64,000 nt of DNA, taken from assembly GCF_007625075.1 (NCBI RefSeq), contig NZ_QMIE01000004.1, positions 233,484 to 297,483 on the forward strand, read 5' to 3'. The DNA is from Oceanidesulfovibrio indonesiensis (GTDB lineage: Bacteria; Desulfobacterota; Desulfovibrionia; Desulfovibrionales; Desulfovibrionaceae). Positions 25,644 through 33,523 of the stretch are shown piece by piece. Position numbers and translations under genes: made by a program. The stretch's first letter is position 1. Each line of letters begins with the position of its first letter. The notes beneath the pieces are model-generated. The model was not told the DNA's origin. It did no database searches and saw only the letters and a program-made list of their open reading frames with translations.

Positions 25644-26192
25644 CTACTTCGTCCTTTTGGTGAGCGCGGCCGCGTCATGATCCCCGGAAGCTACCGCTGT
25701 TCTGCGCCCCTGTTTGTCCACCGCGCCGATGATGCGGGCCGGATTGCCTGCAACAAGGGCGTACGGGGGCACATCGCCTGTGACCACGCTCCCGGCGCCG
25801 ACCATGCAGTACTCGCCGAGGGTGACGCCGCATACGATGGTGGCGTTGGCGCCGATGCTCGCGCCGCGCCGAACCATCGTGGGCACGGTTTCCCAAGACG
25901 CGTTGAACGCCCTGGGGTAGAGATCGTTCGTGAACACGGCATTGGGACCGACAAACACGTCGTCTTCGAGCGTCACGCCGTTGTAGATCGAAACCCCGTT
26001 CTGAATCTTGCAGCGGTCGCCGATGCCGACCCCGTGGTCCACATAGACGTCTTTGGAAATGATGCATCCTTCGCCGATGCGCGCACCTTCGCGAATCTGG
26101 GCATTGACCCAGACCCTGGTTCCGGAGCCTATTGCGGCGTCGTCATCGATGATTGCAGTCTCGTGGATGAAGACATCTGCTGCGTCCGACAT
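25644..26192 (-). CDS. hexapeptide-repeat acyltransferase, WbpD/WlbB-like
   Basis: This 182-residue left-handed beta-helix protein has successive hexapeptide repeats (AAIGSGTRVWVNAQIREGAR, IGANATIVCGVTLGEYCMVG). The order ending in VPPYALVAGNPAR closely follows the WbpD/WlbB enzymes that N-acetylate a UDP-3-amino-sugar. The acetyl-CoA donor and the substrate are inferred from the family. It sits next to the Gfo/Idh gene and completes a plausible oxidation, transamination and acetylation set. Confidence 0.82.
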   Translation of the reverse strand: MSDAADVFIHETAIIDDDAAIGSGTRVWVNAQIREGARIGEGCIISKDVYVDHGVGIGDRCKIQNGVSIYNGVTLEDDVFVGPNAVFTNDLYPRAFNASWETVPTMVRRGASIGANATIVCGVTLGEYCMVGAGSVVTGDVPPYALVAGNPARIIGAVDKQGRRTAVASGDHDAAALTKRTK

Positions 26193-26249
26193 GCATTGCT
26201 CCCGTTCGAAATTCCGTTATCCGGACATCAGTCCCGCGCGCCTGCGGCA

Positions 26250-27512
26250 TCAGGCCACGGCATTCGAATCCGCGTCCTGCGCCGAAGCCGGCGTCTCTCC
26301 CAGAAGCTCCATGGCCTGGGCGCGGTAACGCCTGCTCTTGGCCAGATTGCCCGTACGCTCGTAGTGCTCGGCCATGTTCAGTAATGACTCCGTGCGCTCC
26401 AGGTCCCTGCGGCTCAGTGTGTCCGCCCCCGGCCTGCTGGGCAGCCCCGGCTCGTACGCCTCCATAAGCTCGCGATAGAGAACGACCAGGCGCTCCACCT
26501 GGGCGTCCATGTCCACCACGGAAAGGTCCTCCAGCGGCGCCTTGGGCTCCTCCCTGGTCACTATCTCCACGAGATGTTCGATGTCCCGCGCGTGATACCC
26601 CACCCCCAGCTCCTCGGCGTAGCGACCCGCCGTGTCGCAGTTGACCACCACCGGGCAAACGCCGGCCACGATGTAGTCGAACAGCTTGTTGGGCAGGGCG
26701 TTGTTCAGGAAGCGGATGCGGTTGGGCTCGTCGATGCCCTCAAAGCTGAAACCGGTAAGACCCCACTGGAACATGCTGATGACCTCGAGCAGCGACTCGT
26801 ACGGCAGCTTCTGATGCAGATGGAAAAGCTCGCTCTCCGCGTCCAATTGCAGGTAGGAGCGCATCTTTTCCGGAGTTGAGGACGATGGAAAGGCATGGAC
26901 GTGCACGCCATGTCCGATGAGCGCGACGAAGAACGGAAGGTAGTTGCGATATTCGAAGTTCCTGCGACCCGCATCCAGCAGACCGCCGAGATAGACCACG
27001 TGGTTGCCCGGCAGCTTGGGCCGTCGGGACAGGTCCAGCTCCGCCGTGGACGGGAAACTGGGGAGCACCATCGTCCGTCTTGAGGCGTAGCGCTCGGCCG
27101 CCGTTTCCAGCATGCCCTGGCTGACGTGGATTACTGTGTGGCTGTCTTCGAAACAGCGCCGCTCGGTCCTGGCCTGGGCCGCGTGCAGCTTCTGCCGCAG
27201 CCCCGTGTAGTCGTGGCAGTCATAGACGACCGGACAATGGTCCACGTTGAGCAGGGCGATTTCGGTAATCTCGTTGGGTTCGTTGTGGCTGTGGATCACG
27301 TCCCAACGCCCTTTGCGGAGCAGCCCGGCAAGATGGTCCAGGTCCGTGTACTGTTGAATGCCGGAAACCACATCGGCCATTCTGGGCTGGAACGTAAGCT
27401 CCCTGCACACGAGGTGGACGCGATGCCCCATTTTTTTCAGGGACACTGCCTGCTTGTATGCCCGCACACAGGGGTTTTCGTGCAGAAAGAGGATGTCGAG
27501 CGCGTTGGTCAT
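26250..27512 (-). CDS. glycosyltransferase, GT4-like
   Basis: This 420-residue protein has two Rossmann halves: an N-terminal LDILFLHENPCVRAYKQAVS with VIHSHNEPNEI and CHDYTGLR, and a C-terminal half with the acidic donor-binding region (around LPNKLFDYIVAGVCPVVV). A short TPR-like tail (SLLNMAEHYERTGNLAKSRR) ends the protein. The ATG at 27512 has AAGGAA 7 bp upstream, so the 12-residue upstream extension was not used. It probably adds a sugar to the glycan made by the preceding cassette. Confidence 0.72.
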   Translation of the reverse strand: MTNALDILFLHENPCVRAYKQAVSLKKMGHRVHLVCRELTFQPRMADVVSGIQQYTDLDHLAGLLRKGRWDVIHSHNEPNEITEIALLNVDHCPVVYDCHDYTGLRQKLHAAQARTERRCFEDSHTVIHVSQGMLETAAERYASRRTMVLPSFPSTAELDLSRRPKLPGNHVVYLGGLLDAGRRNFEYRNYLPFFVALIGHGVHVHAFPSSSTPEKMRSYLQLDAESELFHLHQKLPYESLLEVISMFQWGLTGFSFEGIDEPNRIRFLNNALPNKLFDYIVAGVCPVVVNCDTAGRYAEELGVGYHARDIEHLVEIVTREEPKAPLEDLSVVDMDAQVERLVVLYRELMEAYEPGLPSRPGADTLSRRDLERTESLLNMAEHYERTGNLAKSRRYRAQAMELLGETPASAQDADSNAVA

Positions 27513-27784
27513 GCCGGTTCCTTGACGTCTGTATCTTGGTGCCGTCACCGCTAAAATTCACTTCGGCGACGTATGCGCATCGGCCTCGCCGCTATTTCGC
27601 CCTGCATGAATGCAAGAATCGACCCATTTTCCATGATGCGCTCCGCGATTCTTCTCTCCTGCTCCCCTGCCGCAACCGCCCCGGAATCTGCTGCCATCGA
27701 AAAAATGTATGGTATGCTTCGTGCATAACCATTGCCGGCAATCAAGGACGACTGCCGCAACACCCACAGGAGGAGACCGGCGCA

Positions 27785-28498
27785 ATGCGTCTCGGAATCA
27801 TCAGCGACGCCCACGGCAACGCCCAGGCTCTGGAGCGCTGTCTCGCCCATCTGCGCAGGCAACGCGCGGAGCGCGTCCTCTTCCTGGGAGACGCCGTAGG
27901 CTACCTGCCCGATGCGGCCCGTTGCGCCGCGCTGCTCGACCAGGCCGGGGCCCTGTGCCTCCAGGGCAACCATGAGGCCATGCTGACGGGCGATCTGCCC
28001 ATCTCGGAAGAGGCCGAGGAGGTCATCGGGCTGCGCCGGTTTATTGACGGACTTTCGAACGCATGGCTGGACACCGTGCGCCGGACCGGATCGAAAGTGG
28101 TTCTTGATGTCGCGGGCAGACGGCTCGTGCTCGTCCACGGTTCGCCGGCTTCGCCCTTCGTAGGCCGCGTTCACGCCCCGGAAGATATCGGCGATTTGTC
28201 AGGACAACCGGATCTCGCCGACGCCGACGCCATCCTCATGGGCCACACGCACCGGCCTTTCATATTCCGCGAGCACGGCAGGCTGCTGCTGAATCCCGGA
28301 TCCTGCGGGCTTCCTCGCGACCAGGGAGACCTGCCGAGCATGGCCCTGCTGGATCTGGAAACCATGGAGGCCTCCGTCCACAGGCTGCGGCTGGCCACGC
28401 CATGCGACCGCGCCGGAGTGCATCCCAGGGTGAAGGCGTGCCTGGAGCGCCGATGCGACGCCCCGTACGGGGAGATACTTTCGCGAGAGGAACCATGA
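27785..28498 (+). CDS. calcineurin-like metallophosphatase, YfcE/MJ0936-like
   Basis: This 237-residue protein has the classic metal-binding motifs: DAHGN (residues 8-12), GDAVGY, GNHEA, and later HGSP and GHTHRP. Related enzymes hydrolyse phosphodiesters or phosphomonoesters with two metal ions. The C-terminal part has few recognisable features. Start has GGAGACCGGCGCA upstream. It overlaps the ATP-grasp gene by 4 bp (ATGA), which suggests a joint function. The substrate is unknown. Confidence 0.85.
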   Translation: MRLGIISDAHGNAQALERCLAHLRRQRAERVLFLGDAVGYLPDAARCAALLDQAGALCLQGNHEAMLTGDLPISEEAEEVIGLRRFIDGLSNAWLDTVRRTGSKVVLDVAGRRLVLVHGSPASPFVGRVHAPEDIGDLSGQPDLADADAILMGHTHRPFIFREHGRLLLNPGSCGLPRDQGDLPSMALLDLETMEASVHRLRLATPCDRAGVHPRVKACLERRCDAPYGEILSREEP

Positions 28499-29559
28499 AC
28501 ACCATCAATGTTTGCGTTACCGGAGTTGGCGGCGGCGGACACGGCGAGCAGATCGTCAAGGCCCTGCGTCTGGCCGACACGCCCTATCGCATCGTGGGTA
28601 CTGACATGTCGCGCCTCAGCGCCGGCATGGCCCTTGTGGACGAGTTCGAGATTCTGCCCCCCGCCTCGGACCCCGGCTACGTGGCCGCCCTGCTGGACCT
28701 GTGCGGGCGCCGCGAAATACGCGCCCTGTTCCACGGCTCCGAACCGGAGCTCCAGGCCCTGAGCGAAAACCGCGACGTATTCGCCCGGGCCGGCGTCTTC
28801 ACGCCGCTCAACCCGGCGGATCGCATCGCCCTGTGCATGGACAAGGTCCGCATGTTCGAGACCCTCCGGGATATGGGCATGGAAGTGCCATGGTTCAGCC
28901 GGGTCCGGAAAGAAGACGACGCCCTGGCCACGCCGCGCTACCCGCTTGTGCTCAAGCCCTCGGTAGGCTCCGGTGGATCGGCCAATACATTCATCGCCCA
29001 GAACGAGGAGGAGAACAGGCTTTTCTCCAGGCATCTTCTGGGCATCTACCCGGAATTTGTTGCCCAGGAATACGTCGGCACGCCGGACGACGAATACACG
29101 GCAGGCGTGCTGCTGGACATGGAAGGGACCTGCATCAACTCCATAGCCGTGCACCGCCACATACGAACCACCCTGAGCCGGCGGCTCCGGCTGCCCAACA
29201 CCACCGGCCGCCCGGAACTCGGGCCCGAGCTGGTCATCAGCAGCGGCATCTCCCAGGGCGACATCGGGCCCTACCCGGCGGTGGCCGGCCCCTGCGAGGA
29301 GATCGCCACCGCGCTGGGCATGACCGCGGCGTGCAACATCCAGTGCCGCTTCGTGGACGGCAGGGTAATGCTCATGGAGATCAACCCGAGATTCTCAGGC
29401 ACCACGTCCCTGCGCGCCATGGTGGGATACAACGAGCCCGATGTGCTTATCCGCAAATACGTGCTCGGCGAGGAAATCACCCCGCGCTTCCAGTACTCCA
29501 GCGGCGTGATTCTGCGCAGGCTGGAGGAATGCCTGGTGCAGGACGGCGGCTCCCAATAA
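28495..29559 (+). CDS. ATP-grasp domain protein
   Basis: This 354-residue protein has a preATP-grasp Rossmann-like N-terminal domain (INVCVTGVGGGGHGEQIVKA) and an ATP-grasp fold with YPLVLKPSVGSGGS (the ATP loop) and VMLMEINPRFSGTTS (metal-binding Glu and Asn). It resembles carbamoyl-phosphate-synthase-type and other carboxylate-amine ligases. It is translationally coupled to the metallophosphatase and precedes the radical SAM gene. The joined substrates are not known. Confidence 0.83.
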   Translation: MNTINVCVTGVGGGGHGEQIVKALRLADTPYRIVGTDMSRLSAGMALVDEFEILPPASDPGYVAALLDLCGRREIRALFHGSEPELQALSENRDVFARAGVFTPLNPADRIALCMDKVRMFETLRDMGMEVPWFSRVRKEDDALATPRYPLVLKPSVGSGGSANTFIAQNEEENRLFSRHLLGIYPEFVAQEYVGTPDDEYTAGVLLDMEGTCINSIAVHRHIRTTLSRRLRLPNTTGRPELGPELVISSGISQGDIGPYPAVAGPCEEIATALGMTAACNIQCRFVDGRVMLMEINPRFSGTTSLRAMVGYNEPDVLIRKYVLGEEITPRFQYSSGVILRRLEECLVQDGGSQ

Positions 29560-29623
29560 CCATCGTTCAGAAATTTTCATTGTTCGAACACACTGCAATC
29601 CGCAGAACACGAGGAGAGGCATC

Positions 29624-30934
29624 ATGACTCACGCACTCGCAACCCCGGACCAATGGCTCACCGACAGCGGCCTGACAGACAAAGGCAGAATCGCTCGGAA
29701 GACATACTCGCAATACGTCAACTTCCTGGGCTCGCTTCCCGTGCCTGAGTTCAAAGTCTCCCGCGCCATGCACCTGTTGCAGTCCAACTCGTACGACACC
29801 CTGCCGGAAGGCTACGCGCTGCCGCCGCACACCATCAACTTCAGCCTGAACAACCGCTGCAACCTGAAGTGCTCCTACTGCGACCTGAACCGCGAAACCG
29901 AGCACTGGGAAGACAAGAACACCAAGGCGAGCTACAGCGTTATCGACCCGCGCACCAAACACGAACTGCCCCTGGAAACCTGCAAACGGATCATCGACCA
30001 GACCGAATGGTTCCGTCCAGTGATCCGGGCCCACTGGATGGAAGCGCTCCTGTACTCCGACCTGCTGCCGTTTCTGGAGTACGCGGCCGGCAAGGGGCTG
30101 CCCACCTCCATGCTCACCAACGGCCTGCTTCTCAAGAAATTCGCCGCGCCTCTGGCCGAAATCGGCGTAGGCGCCCTGCGGATTTCCCTGGACGGACCGG
30201 CCGAGATCCACGATTCGCTCTGCAACGTCAAGGGCGCCTATGACAAGATTATCGATGGCCTGAAGACGCTGGTGGCCGAAAACAAGAAACGCGGACACAA
30301 CATGCAGATCGGCGCCTACTTCACCATCACGGACAAGAACTACGACAAGTTGGTGGACGTCATCGAAGACCTGGAACGCCACGGCCTGCTCGACGACATA
30401 TTCTTCGGCTTCTTCCTCTTCAGCTTCATCTCCAAGGACATGGTGCAGCGCCACAACAGCGAGCACGCCGCCGTGTGCGGCGCCAGGGTGGAGGAAACCA
30501 GCTCCCAGTATGTGGACGTTACGAAGATCGACCCGGCCGCGCTCATCGCCCAGAAAGAAGAGATTCAGAAGCGCTTCGTCTCCAAAGGACACCGCATCCA
30601 CTTCCGCCCGAACTTCAACGAGCACAACCTCGATTTCTGCCTCTCTCTGGACTCCCGCGATCTGCCCAGCGTGCGCTGCGAAACCCACTGGCACTCGGTC
30701 TGCATCAATCCGGAAGGCCAGGTGAAGCCCATGTCTCAGTGCATCCTAGACCCCTGCGGCAGCATCGAGGAACAGAGCTTCATGGACGTCTGGAACGGCC
30801 CCGTCATCCGCCAGCAGCGGATGAACCTGCAGCGCTACGGCGCCTACCACGGATGCATGCGTTGCTGGTCCGTGTACAGCAGCATCGAGGACGCCCAGGG
30901 CAGCTGGGTGGACCCAAAACGCCAGGCCGCCTGA
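29624..30934 (+). CDS. radical SAM/SPASM-like protein
   Basis: This 436-residue protein has the radical SAM CX3CX2C motif (C79, C83, C86 in RCNLKCSYCDL). A TIM barrel follows with LRISLDGPAEIHDSLC. The C-terminus has a Cys-rich SPASM-like region (around VRCETHWHSVCINPEG, QCILDPC and GCMRCW), so an auxiliary cluster is expected. It generates a 5'-deoxyadenosyl radical to modify a sugar, peptide or small molecule. GAGGAGAGG precedes the ATG at 29624. It is in a plus-strand run with metallophosphatase, ATP-grasp, methyltransferase and deacetylase genes. Confidence 0.85.
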   Translation: MTHALATPDQWLTDSGLTDKGRIARKTYSQYVNFLGSLPVPEFKVSRAMHLLQSNSYDTLPEGYALPPHTINFSLNNRCNLKCSYCDLNRETEHWEDKNTKASYSVIDPRTKHELPLETCKRIIDQTEWFRPVIRAHWMEALLYSDLLPFLEYAAGKGLPTSMLTNGLLLKKFAAPLAEIGVGALRISLDGPAEIHDSLCNVKGAYDKIIDGLKTLVAENKKRGHNMQIGAYFTITDKNYDKLVDVIEDLERHGLLDDIFFGFFLFSFISKDMVQRHNSEHAAVCGARVEETSSQYVDVTKIDPAALIAQKEEIQKRFVSKGHRIHFRPNFNEHNLDFCLSLDSRDLPSVRCETHWHSVCINPEGQVKPMSQCILDPCGSIEEQSFMDVWNGPVIRQQRMNLQRYGAYHGCMRCWSVYSSIEDAQGSWVDPKRQAA

Positions 30935-30956
30935 GACGGCCGGCAAGGAGTGATCC

Positions 30957-32135
30957 ATGGCTGTCAGCCGAGACGCCTGCCCCGTATGCAGGGGCACTGA
31001 GAGCGTGAAGCTCTACCCGGACTACACGGGTCGGTGCATCACCACCCAGATGCTCTATTGCGAGGGCATCGAACTGGACAACAGAAACTGCGCAACCTGC
31101 GGGTTTACCTGGAACGCCAAGGGTCTGCGGCATGCGCAGGAGGTGATGTTCGATACCGGCGTACAGAAGCCGAAACCCCAGATCATGTCCTTCGGCAAGG
31201 ACGTGAAGCCCCTGCAGCAACGAACGCTCGAAGCCTTCATGGCCCTGCACGAATTCCCGGAACAGGGTTCGCTGCTGGATTTCGGCGCCGGCAACGGTTC
31301 CTTCCTGCGCTACTTCCACCAGGTCTTCCCGGCGTGGAAACTCTCGGGTCTGGAGCCAAAGGACGACTTTTTCGAGCTGACGGCGGATCTCCCTCTTGAA
31401 CACGCCTGCAACCGACCCTACTATGAATGCGGCATCGACGGCGTGTTCGACATGGTCATCGTGATGTCCGTGCTGGAGCACGTGCCCGACCCGCTCGGCG
31501 CACTGCGCTGGATACACGACAGGCTCAAACCAGGCGGCGCGCTCCTCATGCGCCACCCCAACTTCGCCCATCTCCCGGGCGATCTCGTCTGCGCCGACCA
31601 CATCAACAAAATGACGGTGCCGCACACACGACAGTTGGTGCAGCATGCAGGGTTCGAGGTGCTCAAGGAGGACGACTCCTCCATGCTCTTCTATTTCGTC
31701 CTGCAAAAGGCCGACGGCCCCTTGCGCCCGCTGCCCGATTGCCACGAAGAAACGCTGGCCGTGGCCCGGCGGTGCGAGCACATTGCGGAGCGCACCATAG
31801 CCGCCGTGGATCAGTGCGTGCGTTCCGCCCGCAGCAGGAACGGCAAAGCCGCCGTTTTCGGCACCTCGCCGATCGGCTCCATGGCGCATCTCATGCTGGA
31901 CTGCAAGGACGATGTGGTTTGCTTCGTGGACGAGAACGCCAACACCTGGGGCCGCGACATCGACGGCATTCCGGTGGTGGGCCCGCATGGCATGGCGGAA
32001 CTGGGTGTCTCGGATCTGGCCCTGGCCATCAGCCCGCTGTACTGGGAAAACGTTGCTCGAAAGATGGCGCCGTACGGCGTCGAGGTGCATGTGCCGCAAC
32101 TGGAGCCCTGCGGAACCGGGGCGGACAATGCCTGA
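30957..32135 (+). CDS. SAM methyltransferase with N-terminal zinc-binding domain
   Basis: This 392-residue protein starts with a zinc-binding type segment (CPVC at the N-terminus and CATC near residue 45), as in sugar C-methyltransferases. The SAM site is SLLDFGAGNGSFL (about residue 107). A C-terminal Rossmann-like domain (AAVFGTSPIGSMAHLMLDC, then VVCFVDENANTWG) resembles the putative zinc-binding/C-methyltransferase C-terminal type. It may act on a keto-sugar nucleotide. Gene end overlaps the next start by 8 bp. Confidence 0.8.
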   Translation: MAVSRDACPVCRGTESVKLYPDYTGRCITTQMLYCEGIELDNRNCATCGFTWNAKGLRHAQEVMFDTGVQKPKPQIMSFGKDVKPLQQRTLEAFMALHEFPEQGSLLDFGAGNGSFLRYFHQVFPAWKLSGLEPKDDFFELTADLPLEHACNRPYYECGIDGVFDMVIVMSVLEHVPDPLGALRWIHDRLKPGGALLMRHPNFAHLPGDLVCADHINKMTVPHTRQLVQHAGFEVLKEDDSSMLFYFVLQKADGPLRPLPDCHEETLAVARRCEHIAERTIAAVDQCVRSARSRNGKAAVFGTSPIGSMAHLMLDCKDDVVCFVDENANTWGRDIDGIPVVGPHGMAELGVSDLALAISPLYWENVARKMAPYGVEVHVPQLEPCGTGADNA

Positions 32136-32874
32136 GCACGTCGCAGGGAACGCCCCGCGCTTCGTCCTGACCATGGACACGGACTGGGCGCCCCAGTTCG
32201 TGCTGGACCATGTGCTGGACATGCTCCGGACATACAACGCGCCGGCCACGCTTTTCTGCACCTCGGCCTACGACCTGCCTGCGGACATGCTCGCGAATGG
32301 CACGCTGGAAATCGGCCTGCACCCAAACTTCATGCCCGGCTCCACGCAAGGGCCGCCGGACGCGGATGAAGAAGGACGACTGCGCCACCTCCTCGATCTC
32401 TACCCCGACGCCATCGGCAGCCGCTCCCATCGTTTCTACTGGCACTCGGGCCTGCGCGCCCTGCTGCTGCGCAACGGCCTGCGCTACGACGCCTCCATTT
32501 TCTGTCCACTGCAATCGCACCTGCACGAGTACGATTACTACGGCCTGACGCGCTTCCCCACCTGGTGGGCCGACGGATACCACCTGCTCCAGGGCCTGGA
32601 ACTCGACCGCTTCGCCCCGCCCGGAATGCATGAACCAGGACTGAAAATCCTCAACGTCCACCCCATTCATGTGTACTGCAACACGAATGATCTCGGACGG
32701 ATGAAGAAATCCCTGGCCGGAGTGCGGCTTCCAGAGGCCGAGCCGGACGACCTGGCCCCGCTGCGCTCCAGAGGCGCCGGCGTGGAAACACTCTTCCTCT
32801 CCGCGCTCAGGATGATGGCGGACCAGGATGAGCCCGCAATTTTGGGAGCCTTGCGCCCCCGTCCCCTTGTTTGA
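32128..32874 (+). CDS. polysaccharide deacetylase-like (NodB/WbmS-type) protein
   Basis: This 248-residue protein begins a few residues in with FVLTMDTDWAPQFVLDHV, where the DTDW aspartates fit the metal site of NodB/WbmS-like deacetylases. IGLHPNFMPGS supplies a histidine and RSHRFYWHSGL a second set, and LNVHPIHVY near the end fits the closing motif. These enzymes remove acetyl groups from N-acetyl sugars. The start overlaps the methyltransferase stop by 8 bp. It ends the metallophosphatase operon. Confidence 0.75.
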   Translation: MPEHVAGNAPRFVLTMDTDWAPQFVLDHVLDMLRTYNAPATLFCTSAYDLPADMLANGTLEIGLHPNFMPGSTQGPPDADEEGRLRHLLDLYPDAIGSRSHRFYWHSGLRALLLRNGLRYDASIFCPLQSHLHEYDYYGLTRFPTWWADGYHLLQGLELDRFAPPGMHEPGLKILNVHPIHVYCNTNDLGRMKKSLAGVRLPEAEPDDLAPLRSRGAGVETLFLSALRMMADQDEPAILGALRPRPLV

Positions 32875-32950
32875 AACTGCCCCGAGGGCTTCACCCTCGT
32901 GCTCCTGCCAGGAACCAGAGGCGCTTGACCCTGAATTGGAGCCAGGGGAT

Positions 32951-33079
32951 AATATTGCTGGGAGCATAAAATTTTTACATTTTCGCGCCCCAGTTATAGG
33001 GACGGCCACGCTCCAGGCGGGGCCACGCGGCGAACGCCGCGGGAGCAAGAAATTTTAAACTTCTTGCTCCCAATAATAT
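32951..33079 (-). repeat. multi-hairpin dispersed repeat, copy 3 (inverted)
   Basis: The third copy lies on the opposite strand to copies 1 and 2. In its own orientation it starts CATATTATTGGGAGC and ends in the reverse complement of AATATTGCTGGGAGC, so terminal inverted repeats with a shared TATT and GGGAGCA core are clear. The left arm GGGAGCAAGAAGTT pairs with AATTTCTTGCTCCC. The central block GCGGCGTTCGCCGCGTGGCC is identical to that of copy 1. Confidence 0.85.
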
Positions 33080-33156
33080 GCCATGGCAGGGAGGCCGGAG
33101 GTGCTGTCCTCGGCTATTGGAGGCATATTCAGCGCCGCTGGCGGAGACTTTTCCCA

Positions 33157-33489
33157 ATGCCCAAGCCCAACGAAACGCAAACCAAGATAGTCTACTATCT
33201 TCAGAATGTGGGACCGGCGTACGTGAAGAAACTCGCCGAGGTCCTCGGCCTTGAAGAATCGCAGTGGGACGAGGTGCGCGCCGAGATCAGAGCCCTGGAA
33301 TCCGCCGGCCTGGTGGAGCGCGTTCCTGGCGCCTTCGTCACATACCAGACGCCGGAAGGCGGCACGGTGACCAAGCACATGAACCACACCTACTACCGCT
33401 CCACGAAGAAAGGAAAGCGGTTCGTACGCGATCTCGCCCACGCGCCGGACGTTCCCCTCACCCCCGTCTACAAACGCGCCTCCAGATGA
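33157..33489 (+). CDS. small winged-helix protein, DUF2250-like
   Basis: This 110-residue protein reads as a winged-helix domain: helix IVYYLQNVGPAYVKKLAEVL, recognition helix DEVRAEIRALESAGLVERVP and a beta wing FVTYQTPEGGTVTKHMNHT, followed by KKGKRFVRD. It may bind DNA or act as a small transcription factor; DUF2250 is a tentative match from pattern. The ATG at 33157 (MPKPNETQ) has GGAGACTTT upstream, while the longer frame runs into the dispersed repeat and was rejected. Confidence 0.55.
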   Translation: MPKPNETQTKIVYYLQNVGPAYVKKLAEVLGLEESQWDEVRAEIRALESAGLVERVPGAFVTYQTPEGGTVTKHMNHTYYRSTKKGKRFVRDLAHAPDVPLTPVYKRASR

Positions 33490-33523
33490 TGTATTCGTCC
33501 AGTTATCTGGACTAGCCTGCCCA

